A stretch of DNA of 64,000 nucleotides from Aldrovandia affinis. Lineage: Eukaryota; Chordata; Actinopteri; Notacanthiformes; Halosauridae. Where the stretch lies: the NCBI GenBank assembly GCA_029706075.1, contig JAINUG010000085.1, positions 1,699,392 to 1,763,391 of the forward strand. The letters run 5' to 3'. The position numbers and the translations under genes were made by a program. The notes under the pieces were generated by a model, which searched no databases, was not told the DNA's origin, and was given only the letters and a program-made list of their open reading frames with translations. Position 1 is the stretch's first letter, and each line of letters begins with the position of its first letter. This document shows, one piece after another, positions 1-11,609 of the stretch.

Positions 1-3000
1 TTACATCTGAGCACAAGTTTGTGAAAAAGTCTTAACTAAACTGTAATGGCTTAATGACAGATGTGAAAGCAATGGAAGATGCTGGTAGAAGAGCAGAGCA
101 TTATTTGTCTCATTTAATAAATATGCCTTTCAATATATATTTTCAGAAAAGAAAATATCTTAAATCACTCATCTCATGTGGAGCCAAAGGAGCTCATTCA
201 TGTACAAAACTCAACTCCCCCTCCATCTGCAACATCTGCTGTGCAAGGCAGGTTCCAACACAAACACAGGCCGCAACTAGGAAACCAGGCCACGGAACGC
301 ATAATGAGCTCTCCTAAGAAAGCCTTCTCTCTCATTCTGAGCTTTACTAACACAGACTAACTACCGGTCACCCACAGTTCCCAGCTGCCTATCAAACACA
401 GGGTTTGGGTTCAACTGACTCGATCCAACCCATAGTCACATAGGCACAGGGACCTATTTGAACCTGATCATCTTTTAAATGGGGCCAGCCACTCATCTTC
501 CCTTATCATTAAAATGGTTTTCTTTGGCAGGGCTGAGGGATACCAGGGAAATTAAGTTCCCTCTCTCTACATGCAGTTTGGGACACTAATCAGATTTCAC
601 ATGGAAGGTGCCAACTGTAAAAGCAAAGGAGGCCTTGCAGTGAACTACCATATTGATTTCGGCAAAGCATTTACTGATTCGTGATAATTAGCCTCTGTTC
701 TTTTCTCTTTTTTGGGTGGGAGGAGTGGGGAGGGAATTAAGCAGGATCCACATTAAACTCCGTTATGACCCTGCATTGATAAACACGTCCTTTGCCTGGC
801 TTGTATTTACCCCCAAAATGCTTGACTTTCAATGGGTAACATCACACAGGGTTGGTTGATGTGGTTGCTCAGGGGTTAACTAAGGTGTTGCTGGGCAAGA
901 GTGAGTGCGCTGGGTGTGGCACGGGGGAGGAGAGGGTGGGGCCTGCACATTTCCTCCTCCTGAATGAGCACAGTGTACTGCGAGCGCCGTCAGGGTTGAT
1001 GGAAAAAAGAGTGCTGGAAATCCTGTCTCCATGGCGAGCTGTGCTGCCAGGTCCACCGTCGCCACTCAGAAGCAGCAGGACCTTGGGGCATGGACACAGC
1101 TCCTGCAGGCCCCGTGTCCTTTGACCCAGCCACTCCCCAGGATAGGGGCCCACCCACTGCCTGCCCCCTTGCACTGTGGCTGCCACTTTCACCCCAACAG
1201 CTTGAGGGCCAACACCTGGCTGCAAAGGATTGTGGGATTGGACCTAAAGGAGCAGTGTGTGGCTGACAAGCTGAAGGGGCTGCCAGAGCGCAGAGCTCAT
1301 AGCGACCTGCTGAACCTCTTCTGCCAAGGCTGCTACCAGTGACTGTGTGCTAAGTGTGAGGCGAGTGGAGAGCTTACGGCAAACCGGATTACACTCACTC
1401 AGGGGTGCTCCTGGCTTTTAAGGTAGAGATGGGCATTAGTGCTGCTATCTTACACAGCTGCCTATCACCTAACACATGGTTTTGAGCTAGATTTCAAGGC
1501 TACAATAGTAATGCACCGTGACAGTTGAAAGGGACTTTTTCAGTTTTGCCGGACTGAGTCCACGAGCCTAATGAATAACAGCACAAACATCTTGCCTCTG
1601 GTTCTGTGCTAAATAAAAGAGCTTGATGAATGGCCCATATTAAACATAGTGAACATTAGGTAATATCTTTCTTATGTCCTCAATGGCTGAAAAATGTGTG
1701 GCATATGAAAAACATGAATAACCTTGCTAATACTTTTTAGGTATTGTTTTCAATATGGTGGAGTGCAGCATAAAATTGACAAAATGCAACACAGCACTTT
1801 AGACTTTGGAGGTACTGTAAGTATGAATTCAGGCATTATTTCCTTGTATATCAGGCTTATGGTCCAAAGTGAATTGCAATGGTTCGTTTTTTTTTTTTTT
1901 TACCTTACCTTAATACAGTCATTTGGCCCTATTCTTACCAGAGAACATCATGAAAAAAACCTGCTCATGGTCATACAAATGGTTTCCCACCCAAGACTCA
2001 CACTCACAACCTTCAGGTGTAGATTACAGTTCTCCACCATGTGGTGTTGTTGCCTTTGCCGTTGAATTTATTATCACTCTAAATCTTATTGCCTAGCATA
2101 ACAGTACATAGCTGGTTAAAATAAAGTAAAATAAAGGTGTGTCATTTCTATTGCCTATACACCCCATATTCCAGTGTCAGGATTATTTTGGGCAGAACTG
2201 GGTTCAGTGTCTGCTCAACAGCCTGCAGCTGGGCCACAGTGCTGCTGGTGGGGTCCAGTACGGTCATGTCCCGGTGAGAGGGGAAGTGGAGGGAGAGGTC
2301 AGAGCATTAAAACTCCACCTGGGACAAAACCAGAGTGCAGAAGTGGACTCAAAGCAACCCTTCAACACTTCTGCCTGTAAGTGCAAGGAGCAAGGGGTCA
2401 CCAGGTTCAAGACCAGTGCTGACCTACATTATTTAACTGTGGAGGTCTACTCAAACATAACCCTACACCGCTCCTAAACTATGTTAAGTGATGTTTCTGA
2501 GTCATAAATTCTGATAGACTAAAGCGTATTGGTCACCTTGTCTCACCGTGTGACATCAAAACGATGTTGCATAAATCTTGATTACTATTGCCAATGCTCT
2601 TGCTGACCGTAAAACCTTTCATCCATTGAAACAAAAGTTAAAAGATTACGGATCCCGTGTATACTGGGCATATGCTTCATATTTCCTGATGTGAGTACGA
2701 CATTTTGAACAAACGTAATACATAGATCTCACATCTAGCTTGGCTGGTTTACGTACAACTGAACCACTGAAGAAAGATTTTAACTCTTCTCAATACCTGG
2801 GCGTTGTGCTACTCACCACCTGGAGGCAGGTTTAAGCTTCTCTTCCTGTATTATTCTCAGGTGAAGGTAACAGTATCACGATGTCTGAGCCAGTTATTTA
2901 TTTAATGTTTATATTGATGGGTCATAATGACAAAGCAGACAGTGTTTTGTGAGTTCTGCCCAGTGCTCATTATTGAATGTACATTCCAGAGAGTCTCACA

Positions 3001-5060
3001 TTCGATGCCAACAAAGTACTCCCGAAACCTGGTGGTGTCTGCAGTCAGGCACGGTGAGGGTGTAGTGTGGAGAAACAGGACGCCCCAGACCATCCAGAGT
3101 GCCATGTCAGCTGTCTTGGGTATCACTCTGGGAGGCTGCAACTGGAAGGTGGATGTGAGGGAGAAGGCCCACTAGGACCTGGGTGTATTCTGTGTGTCAG
3201 CATGGTTTAAGGGAAGTATCAGCCTAGGGCCAGCCGGTCAGCAATGCACCGTCCTGCTGCAGGATGTGGCAACGCTCTCCATCTGCATCCCTGAAACAGG
3301 TGGGGTCCTGGCCCAACAGTGTGGGGGTTGTCCCGGGAAATAGCGATGTATTTTTAAAACACGTTAGATTGATGCTGTCTCTTCTCTTTCAAGGACTCTT
3401 TCAGTGGATTGCTTTCCCCAGCTTCCACACTGGTCCCCGTGAATGGTCATCAGTCAAATAATTATGCCACGATCTATGATATGTGTGTAATTCATTTCAC
3501 AAAGAAGTCAGACATGAGAAGAGCAACTTCCTCAAGGGTGTTTGTCTTTATCATTCAGCACCTGCACATCCTTTGGTATAGGTGGCATAGTAATTAGTCA
3601 GTGACTTTCAATTCTCTCAATGATTTTCACACCGTTTTAGTTGATGATTCAGGTCGCTCGGCCGCACAGTTTCTCTGTGTATAATGTGTTTATTTCCAAT
3701 AAAGACAAACACGGGCTTATAACCATATTATTGATACAGAAATGTAACCGACAATGAACATACTACAGTCTGTACACAAGCCACATCACATATTGCTAAC
3801 TATGCAGAATAGAACCGCAAAAGTAAATGAGAGCAAGTTCAGCTGCTCATAGTTAATCCTCCATGAACAGACTTTTCAGACCTTGTGGCTGATGATGTCT
3901 GGACAGAAAAATTGAACAAGCGCATTTGAGACCCCCTCCCTCAAAGATGTAGGGGGATATGCATGTCTTTGGCATTCAGAAAATATGACAGTGCCAATAT
4001 TTTAGTAAGAAGAGGGCTGATACTGGTGGGCCAACACAGGCCAGATGATTCCATCTACATATAGAGTATATCCACTATCCCCCAGGATGATGACATGGCA
4101 ACTGTGAGCCGATTCCAAAGGAATCTCTCCCTTGTGATTCGTTGTCTCTGTTACATCTCCCAGTAGTTGAACATGGATGCCTGGGCCAGTACACAGTGTC
4201 TATGTTTTCTGTGACTCCTGCAAGTCAGATGGTTATAGACTGTATACAAATGGGTCTTATTAGGGCTAGAGCCTCTCTCATGGTGCACAGTCATGGGGAA
4301 AAAATCTTTAGTCCTTCATCTCATACCATCATACCAACACACGTGGAAAAATCTGACCTTGGGGAAGGATGGTCATATTTCCCCCGACATGGAGAGACAC
4401 AAGTATGTTTGACATTTGTAAGTGGCATGTTTGCACACCCTTGTCATGTCTGAATGTACCGCTAAGTGGATGTCTTTGAAGCTTAATCTGTAAATCTTTG
4501 TGTTGATGGAAAATTCCAAAGTCAATTGAAACATTAAAGAACCTTTGTGTCCACTCCCAGGACACCTGCTCATTTTAATCCCATTTTGGAATTGGAACGA
4601 AGAAGATCTTTTGGATTCTCTGGCAGCATACACATTCACACGCGTTACTGAACTGATTGTTTTCCAATGTAAACAGGACGGAAGGCTTCATCACCTGGAT
4701 GAACTGTAAACTGCATCTCATGTCAGCGTGCAGGCACTGTGAAGGAATCGCCTCAGGTAGCGCTTTGAATTTACGGTTTGACTTCCATCTGGCTCCGGAA
4801 TGTCAATCTTCTTGTTGCTGTAGTAAAACAGCTATAATTACAGTGTCACCGACTTAAACATTAAGGTAAAATAACAACCTTGGTGGAGGAAAATAATTGT
4901 TACTTAATCTTATGTCTGAGACACAGATTTATTCAGATGTTTTGATGGTTACGACAAGGGGCAAAAACAAAAATGTGAGAAATTCTTCAGTACACGACCT
5001 CCAGAAAGGTTAAATAAAATCTGACATCATTACGTTCAGAAGCCTGTGTGCACAAGCATT
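1..5060. other. Intergenic DNA, no supported gene
   Basis: I see no gene that I can name here. A GC-richer block at about 850-1350 and two open stretches at about 2140-2480 and 2930-3345 stand out from the AT-rich surroundings, but none shows a domain, clear splice sites or a start context. The rest is AT-rich and without obvious repeats. Confidence 0.5.
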
Positions 5061-6561
5061 AAGTTTCACTGAGCAAAATAAGCAGGCAGTTCTGTAAAAT
5101 AAATAGTGGAGTAGCTTCCCCATCTAGTGGCTTTTTTGAGAAAGATAAAGCCATGGCCGCAAATATCCTCATGGTTGGCTAGAACAATTAAACACGTAAC
5201 AAATAGCAGTTTAGTAATAAATATATGGTACTCTGCCCATACAAAAGTAGTAATAAGCAACAGTGGAATGCATGATATATTCAAATTCAAAAACCTGCCA
5301 GAAATCCACAATCCACAGATACCAACATTTTAGCTATATTCTTTTCAACGGGATGTATCCAAACATATGTGCATGCAATCTTTAGGAGCTCCTCCACATA
5401 ACAAAGTTAGTTTTGGCTAAACATAGAAAATGCAAAAGGGACATTTCAGAGGAACTTAATTGCTACACATTGTAGAGGTGCAACACATTGTAAACTCAGC
5501 CCTAAGCTCAGGATAATGTTTCTGGTTAAGGTCCCTTTCTTATTTAAGGTTGACCTTTGAGAGATCAAATGAGAAAACTCACAAATCTCACATTTTTGAA
5601 CACATGCCCGAAAACCCATTGTTCAATTTGGGTTGGGTTTGGTTGAGTTGGCATGGCATGAATTAAATATTATTTATCTTCAACAACACTAGCCTCGCTC
5701 TTTCACCCTGCTGTTATCAAAAGTGGCTCGGTCATCCACTTTATAATCAAAAAGTCTGACTGCATCCCTTGTGCATACCTAAACATATATCATTATATGG
5801 CTACATACAGTAATAATTACATATTTTACACAATTGAGGCAATCAAATGTCATTTCTGTCCAACTGAAATATTCCCATTGCAGATGAAGTAGCCAGTTTT
5901 CTCTGTGTTTCATCATTCACTTCGAGGCTTTCTCATTAGGCCTACCGAAACTTGGAACTTATATCTCATACTGAAGGTATTTTCAACAAAGATACACTGG
6001 AACCACCAAAATGCCCTATTTCAGATTTTCAAGTCATAAATAAAATTCATTGCCTTTAAAATGATTTGGTCACATCTGGTTCTAAGCAGATGAATAGTGG
6101 AAAACTATAGATTTTCCAGGGCAAATAAGTATAAATAATCTGTTATTGATGTACATTGTCAAGATAATATATAATTTGAAGTAATGCTAACATACGATAA
6201 CATGATTATAAATAAAGTAAACAATTACCCGTTGCTGCTCCACTGTGGTGGAGAGGTCTATGCATCGTAGCATATGCCAGGCATCATTACAGTACTAGTT
6301 TTACTAAACTTATAGTCGTCTTTATCAATAATACCATGCTGAATATGATTGGATGAAACACAGAAGATCCTTTTTTCTGAGCAATGTTGTTCTACTCTGT
6401 CTTGAATAAGGCCATTTTAGGCTGAAACGTTGACACCTCTGTCCAAACATTTGTTTAGTTATGGAATAATGAGACCAGAAAATATTTTTTGCTTTCCATT
6501 TTCTTTATTTTCCATTAGTTTTGCCAACACCATTACAATAAATGCAAATAACAGTTTTTTT

Positions 6562-6602
6562 TAGATGATACTGATAAACTGAGTGTTTATCAGTATCATC
6601 TA
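6562..6602. repeat. Perfect 18-bp-arm hairpin
   Basis: Two exact 18-base arms (6562-6579 and 6585-6602) flank a 5-base loop, TGAGT. The paralogous stretch near 15440-15475 lacks the perfect symmetry, so the hairpin probably arose after the duplication, for example by template switching. Nothing else marks it as a functional RNA. Confidence 0.9.
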
Positions 6603-6673
6603 GTTTGTCACAAGCAGTGCCTACTGACTGCTACTGAAACTAGAAAGAAAACAGTACTTGAGTTCTGGGGAAA

Positions 6674-6945
6674 TTCGATCCACCAGCTGCACCAGAGTCG
6701 ATTCTGGCCGGGAGTGCCACCAGGGGGCGGCAATTGGCTGTCCGCCCCAGGGGGGGGGAGGAAGAATTGACAGGAGGAGTGGCTCAGTACCGGAGTTACA
6801 GTTGACAGCTCTGGAGTGCCATCTCGGAGGAGACGACGGTTGACTTTGTCACTGGGCTACAGCAGTGAACCATCTCGAGGGGAGGATTGACATGAAAAAT
6901 AGAGGGTGTAATTGGCTACTGAATTGGGAGAAAATGGGAGAACAT
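6674..6945 (+). mobile_element. SINE-like insertion
   Basis: This GC-rich segment interrupts the older duplicated sequence just after TCTGGGGAAAT, which in the other copy (near 15570) runs on without it. Its core (GGCAATTGGCTGTCCGCC, then a G-run) and its end (GAATTGGGAGAAAATGGGAG) resemble the element at 17060-17340. It is therefore read as a member of the same tRNA-derived SINE family, with a poorly preserved head. Confidence 0.6.
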
Positions 6946-8973
6946 CTGAAACATACATTTTTTTATTTAAAAAAAGAAGATATTATTCAAAACCTTCATT
7001 GATTTTTTTTATGGATTAAATTTTTTTTTTAAATTTAATTTATAATCACTTAATCTGTGAGCTCAAGCATTCAGATTGTGAAAAAATAGTTGTGAATCAC
7101 ATATTGGAGACAACTTTGAAGATATAATTGAAAAAAGGTGCATAACTAATTTTTAACTGTGTTCTGGACTTATAAAATATTATATCCAGAAAGAGATTGT
7201 GTCATCAATCAGCTGTAAAAAGGCTGATAAAGTTTAAATAGTATGCTCGTTAAACCCTCTCTCTGAGCCCCAAAAACCAAAAATATGAAATATTGTAATA
7301 AGGATGGACTCACCAAATGCACATTAAAAAATGGAAATTTGCCAATAAACGTAAAAATCTTTGATTGAGAACAGCTATGAATGTTTTATTCAATAATCAT
7401 TATGCAAGGATTTTAAATAAAGAGGTTGATCTCAAGGTATGTAAGTAAGCAAGTAATAAATACACCAGTACTGGTTTTGCGGACATACTGCGCATACATA
7501 CGGTCTTCTAAAATTCATTCAGCAAAGTCCCTGATTTGGCATACATACACTAATGTTGTCATGAAGGAATGATTGGATATTGCAAATAAAGTGAATGATT
7601 TTAGTTTCTAATGCTGGGAGTTTCAGTTAGTTAGATAGAACAAGTTCTGCAGCTCATACAAATTAATTTGAGTTACAGAAAATCAAAACTTAAAGTGAAT
7701 GAACAAACATAATTCCATATAACAGGAGCAACAGGTCTTGAAGTACTTCCAGCTATCGACATCAGATGTGAACATATCCAAATCTGCCAGAGAAATCATT
7801 CATACTTCTCTGCTTCAATGTTGCTCTCCTAAAATATTAAAATGCATAATTGCATACCATCATATTTGGAAATGGATCATTAGTAGTACAGTAGGGTCCC
7901 ATATATGCAAGGAGACTGCCAATTTATAGCCACCAATCTTCATGGTTACTTTCTCATTTTTAACACAGACAAAATCCCATAGAATATTATGTTGATTCTT
8001 TACGACTTAGTCCCATTTGGGGTTCATTATCCCTGAGGGGAGTATTGGTAGAACTATTGTATATCTATTGTATATTAGGGGCTGCATCAAAAATACTGGC
8101 ATCTGGACTTCAATTGACCTAAACTTGAATAAGGAAATTGAAAGATAGTCAATGTAAAAATACAGGGTCTTCAAAAGCATCCCAAGAGGATGCCCGATCA
8201 CTTACATTTTCTGTCAGAAGCCTGGGTCTGGAAAAAAGAGAAATATTTAATGAAAACGTGAGGGACTTGAAGAAAGCTTTGATTTGGCCAAAACACAGCA
8301 GTGTTATCATAAATAAATGATTATTACAAATGAAGTGAATAATAATCATTTCTAGTGCTGAGATTTTAAGTTTGTTAAAGAGGACAAGTTCTGCAGCTCA
8401 TTCACAGGCATCCGACTTACAGCAAATCAAAACTTAAAGCTACTGAACAAACATAATTCCTTACAACAGGAACAACACATCTGGAGGTACTTCCAAAATT
8501 ATGGACATGGCCTCACACCCTTTAATTTTTAATAATTTTTTAGAGAGCTTAGAGTTGACAATGAAAAACAGCAGTAGCAGTTCAGTAATACATCTGTTGC
8601 ACTTTGCCCATACAAAAGTAGCAATAAGCAATAAGGGAATGCATGCATCCACAATCCACAGATACAAAATGTAAACCATGTTTAAAGCTGTGTTCATGAT
8701 ACACAATGTGTTATAACACAAGCCATAACACATGTTATGTAGACATAACTGAATACCCCCAACCATGTCACATGACATTGCAGCTAAAACTACACATGCA
8801 TGATTGTTGGCTAAAGCAGATTTCTTTCCTTGACAGGGCATCTGCCTTTCCATGCATAGTAACCCATTCCTTCTTTGTTCCTTGACATCCATACCAGTGG
8901 AGGATGGTCTGTTACAAGGGTGGAGTGCTGTCCCAACAACTAGTATTTCAATTGTTCCAGGGCCCTTTGAATG

Positions 8974-9062
8974 ATAGATAGATAGATAGATAGATAGATT
9001 ATTTTATTGTCCTTTTCAGGAAATTTGTTGCCACAGTCTGTACAAACAAGCCTCACATAGAT
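8974..9062 (-). repeat. (GATA)n tract and retroposon 3' end
   Basis: A short GATA microsatellite (about 8974-9000) abuts a segment that on the minus strand reads as a retroposon 3' end: CAATAAAATAATC followed by CTAT repeats. This is the usual look of a LINE or SINE tail inserted in minus orientation. The family was not identified. Confidence 0.4.
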
Positions 9063-9227
9063 TACATAAATACATTAAATATGCGCCCACACGAATCACG
9101 AAGCATTCCTTCTCTACTGTAGAGTATTTCTGTTGGCTTGGTAACAGTTGCAGCTTAAATCCTTACTTTGGATGGCCTGAGAAAAGACCGTGCCCACCCC
9201 CATTTCTGAAGCATCTGTTTGGACGAT

Positions 9228-9645
9228 CATAGATCCTCAGCACGTGACACCCTTCTTGTGTTCCTCCAAACCACAGCTGTGAATAATCGCATCATCCAAG
9301 CAGGCAACCGCATATTGTTTATGTGGACATAGCACGCAATCCATCCCTCCAGCCACTGGAAGGTAGCAGGAGCCCGATGCAAACCAAAAGGCTGTGACGT
9401 ATATCGGTATAATCCACCAGACATCACAAATGCAGTCTTTTCCCTGGAGGTTGGAGTCAATGAAACCTGCCAGTGCATCTTTGTCAGATGTGCTGACATA
9501 CCAAGCATTTCCTAGGCAGACAATCAAATCAACACAAGGCATTGAATATGCATCAAATTTAGTTTCCTAAAATCATTACAAAACCTCGGGCTGCCATCGG
9601 GTTTAAGGAACACTACTGTAGTGTGTGACCACTCACTTGTTTTTT
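9228..9645 (-). mobile_element. Fossil Ty3/Gypsy reverse-transcriptase fragment
   Basis: Minus-strand frames show motifs of the Gypsy reverse transcriptase: a KPDGSPRFCNDFRKLN-like stretch and further on QPFGLHRAPATFQ, matching the family's usual PFGL-APATFQ block. Only part of the polymerase is present, with no LTRs or other domains alongside. It is broken and looks old. It is a relic and not a functional gene. Confidence 0.75.
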
Positions 9646-9844
9646 GTACATTTTTAAATTTATAGTTTGTGTTGGTTGTCAATTATACGCTCTATTTTAC
9701 TTCAATTCACTCTCCCCCACGAGTCCAGTGAAAATCCAGTTGGTATATTGGCCTCTACTAAAAAACATCACATTGGAGCCCAACTATGGCGTTACCCTCT
9801 CTATAGCTGGGCTGCTAAGTGTAACGATTGCTGGTTGTGCCCTG

Positions 9845-9935
9845 CAGCGAGTTTCGAACCGAGGATCTCTGACGTGACAAGAGAGCGATTTAGCTCCCTG
9901 AGCTAAAGACTCAAGTCACTAACTCCGGGAACTAA
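9845..9935 (-). mobile_element. tRNA-like SINE head, minus strand
   Basis: Read on the minus strand this stretch has an A-box-like TAGCTCAGGGAG and, about 35 bases later, a B box GGTTCGAAAC. That is RNA polymerase III internal promoter spacing. A good cloverleaf cannot be drawn from the flanks, so it is called a SINE head or tRNA relic and not a tRNA gene. Confidence 0.45.
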
Positions 9936-10305
9936 TCATACTCTTATCTACGTCACTTCGCAGTGGGTGCTCACGTACCAGAGCTCACCCGCTACATAAG
10001 CAACTTACCAGGTAACATCAACAAACAAAGGTGCAGTCCAAATCCAAGCCAAATCATTTCAGTTCAGGTTTTCACCCACTCCAAGGTCAATGACTAATCT
10101 GGTTCTCAAAATACAGGTTTTCAATTCCAGATCCGTCCAAACAATATGCATTCCAACATGCAAACTCACCATCACACCCATCTTGTTATTTTTTCCGTCC
10201 ACAGGTACTTCACACATTGTGGCATTTTCATCAGACACACTGGAAACACATGATGAAATGCCCTATTTCAGATTTTCAAGTCATAAATGAATGCATTGCC
10301 ACATC

Positions 10306-10452
10306 ACCACACTAAAATCAGGGTACAATTGTGTTCCTCGGGGTACAAATGTGTTCATTTTACCTTCAAAGGTACACATACAATTCTTTATGATACAGTT
10401 TTGTACATTTTTCAAGTGAAAATTGAGGAAGGGTACAGATATGTACCAAGGG
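10306..10452. repeat. GGTACA-rich repeat, left part
   Basis: Repeated GGGTACAA/GGTACACAT motifs occur in both orientations. A similar block (GGGTACAATTATGTTC and so on) is at about 11519-11575, beyond the intervening insertions. The two may be halves of one MITE-like element separated by later nested insertions. Confidence 0.5.
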
Positions 10453-10504
10453 TAATGAATCCTCATTCACACTGGAAGCCATATTGGAATGGAAATGAGG
10501 CTTG

Positions 10505-10573
10505 TAATGCAAGCATTTTACATTCACATTTTAAGCATTTAGCAGACACTCTTGTCCAGAGCAACTCACAAGA
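10505..10573 (+). repeat. Short interspersed repeat, left part (split by solo LTR)
   Basis: This piece carries the motif TTTAAGCATTTAGCAGACAC...CCAGAGC, which recurs at 17878-17985 (plus) and 18270-18360 (minus). Its continuation is found at 11064-11130 (AAGATGTGCATTAATAC), exactly on the other side of the solo LTR, which shows it was one element before the LTR inserted. Confidence 0.7.
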
Positions 10574-10727
10574 TGTCACGTCTCGTGTTCGTGTTTCCCC
10601 TAACTAAGCGTTTGTAGTTTGTTCCATGTTTCCTTGGTGTCTGGTCCGTGTTTTTACATTGTCTTGTGCTTTTGCGTTATGCTCACATTACTCTCCGCGT
10701 TATCTCGGTTTCCCAGCGTTTTGTTGC

Positions 10728-10793
<66 letters not shown>

Positions 10794-11063
10794 CTCCAGT
10801 GTTCGTCAGTACCCCAGTCTCGTTCCGCTCCTCCCTGTGTTCCCTGGACTGCCTTCTCGTTTTCGACCTTCGCCTGCCCACTGACCACGCCTTGCCTGCC
10901 CCTGATACCCCTGAAGCCCGCAACTAACTCTGCCTGTCCCCGACCATCCTTTGGATCTCTGCATTGCCCTGATTACTCCTGCCTGACCTTTGCCTGTTCA
11001 CCGAATAAAATAAGTTTCTGCATTTCTGGGTCCGCGCCTGGTTTTCTGGTCCCCGCCGTGACA
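10574..11063 (+). mobile_element. Solo LTR (fossil retrotransposon)
   Basis: The segment begins TGTCACG and ends CGTGACA, so it has TG...CA ends with short inverted repeats. It is flanked by the 5-bp direct repeat CAAGA at 10569-10573 and 11064-11068. An AATAAAA polyadenylation signal lies near the 3' side, as expected of an R region. No internal coding region accompanies it, so it is a solo LTR left by recombination. It contains an internal TTCGTG hexanucleotide expansion (about 10726-10792). The intact target duplication suggests moderate age. The family was not determined. Confidence 0.85.
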
Positions 11064-11450
11064 CAAGATGTGCATTAATACATGGTATGATCAATCATTG
11101 TTCACGCAAGAGATCAGTGCAGTAATACAGCGATAGACATCATTGTTGGCAGCTGCGTACCATACCTGCAACACCGGGAAGCAAAAGGTTAGTACTTTTT
11201 TTTTCTTCAAATTTATTTATTTTTAGAGGAAGTTTTAAACAAGTATACATATACAAAAAGCAGTATTAAACATGTAGGCAATGGCGAGGACAATTGGCTA
11301 GATGTACAGAATTTAGTGGTAGTGGAGTCTGAAAAGGTGGGTTTTGAGTCTCTTGCGGAAGATCGCAAGTGATTCCGCAGTCCTGACCGACTGCAGAAGA
11401 TAATTCCACCACTAAGGGGTCAGAACAGAGAAGAGGCGAGACCGCGAGGA
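11064..11450 (+). repeat. Short interspersed repeat, right part, plus degenerate fish repeat
   Basis: The first about 70 bases continue the repeat interrupted by the solo LTR. The block at about 11260-11450 (GTGGGTTTTGAGTCTCTTGCGG and following) resembles a dispersed fish repeat body that I recognise only loosely. No coding content is seen. Confidence 0.4.
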
Positions 11451-11609
11451 GTGGCTGCCGGGCGCCCGCCCCGGAAGGATGGGACAGTCAGTTTGCAAGC
11501 AACATTCATTTTCTCACAAGGGTACAATTATGTTCTGACTAAATTAAGGGTACAGTTCAGTACCCTACAGGGGTACTGCCACAGTGACAAGCATTGGTAT
11601 TTTAATATT

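Larger units (their letters stand above)
5060..8900. repeat. Diverged local duplication modules
   Basis: Parts of this stretch recur nearby in diverged form. About 5190-5320 resembles 8560-8665 (both contain CTGCCCATACAAAAGTAG or a one-base variant). About 7540-7790 resembles both 8290-8510 and 17480-17700. About 6005-7350 resembles 10252-10305 continued at 15005-15960. The order is conserved, so these are old segmental duplications rather than dispersed repeats. No coding capacity is apparent. Confidence 0.7.

Noticed and set aside
869-1342. Overlapping frames on both strands in a GC-richer block
   Set aside because: No recognisable domain, start context or splice structure; the overlap of frames on both strands is expected from base composition.
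10619-11078. Overlapping long frames with RVRV/FVFV/CSCS repeats
   Set aside because: They come from the TTCGTG hexanucleotide run inside the solo LTR.
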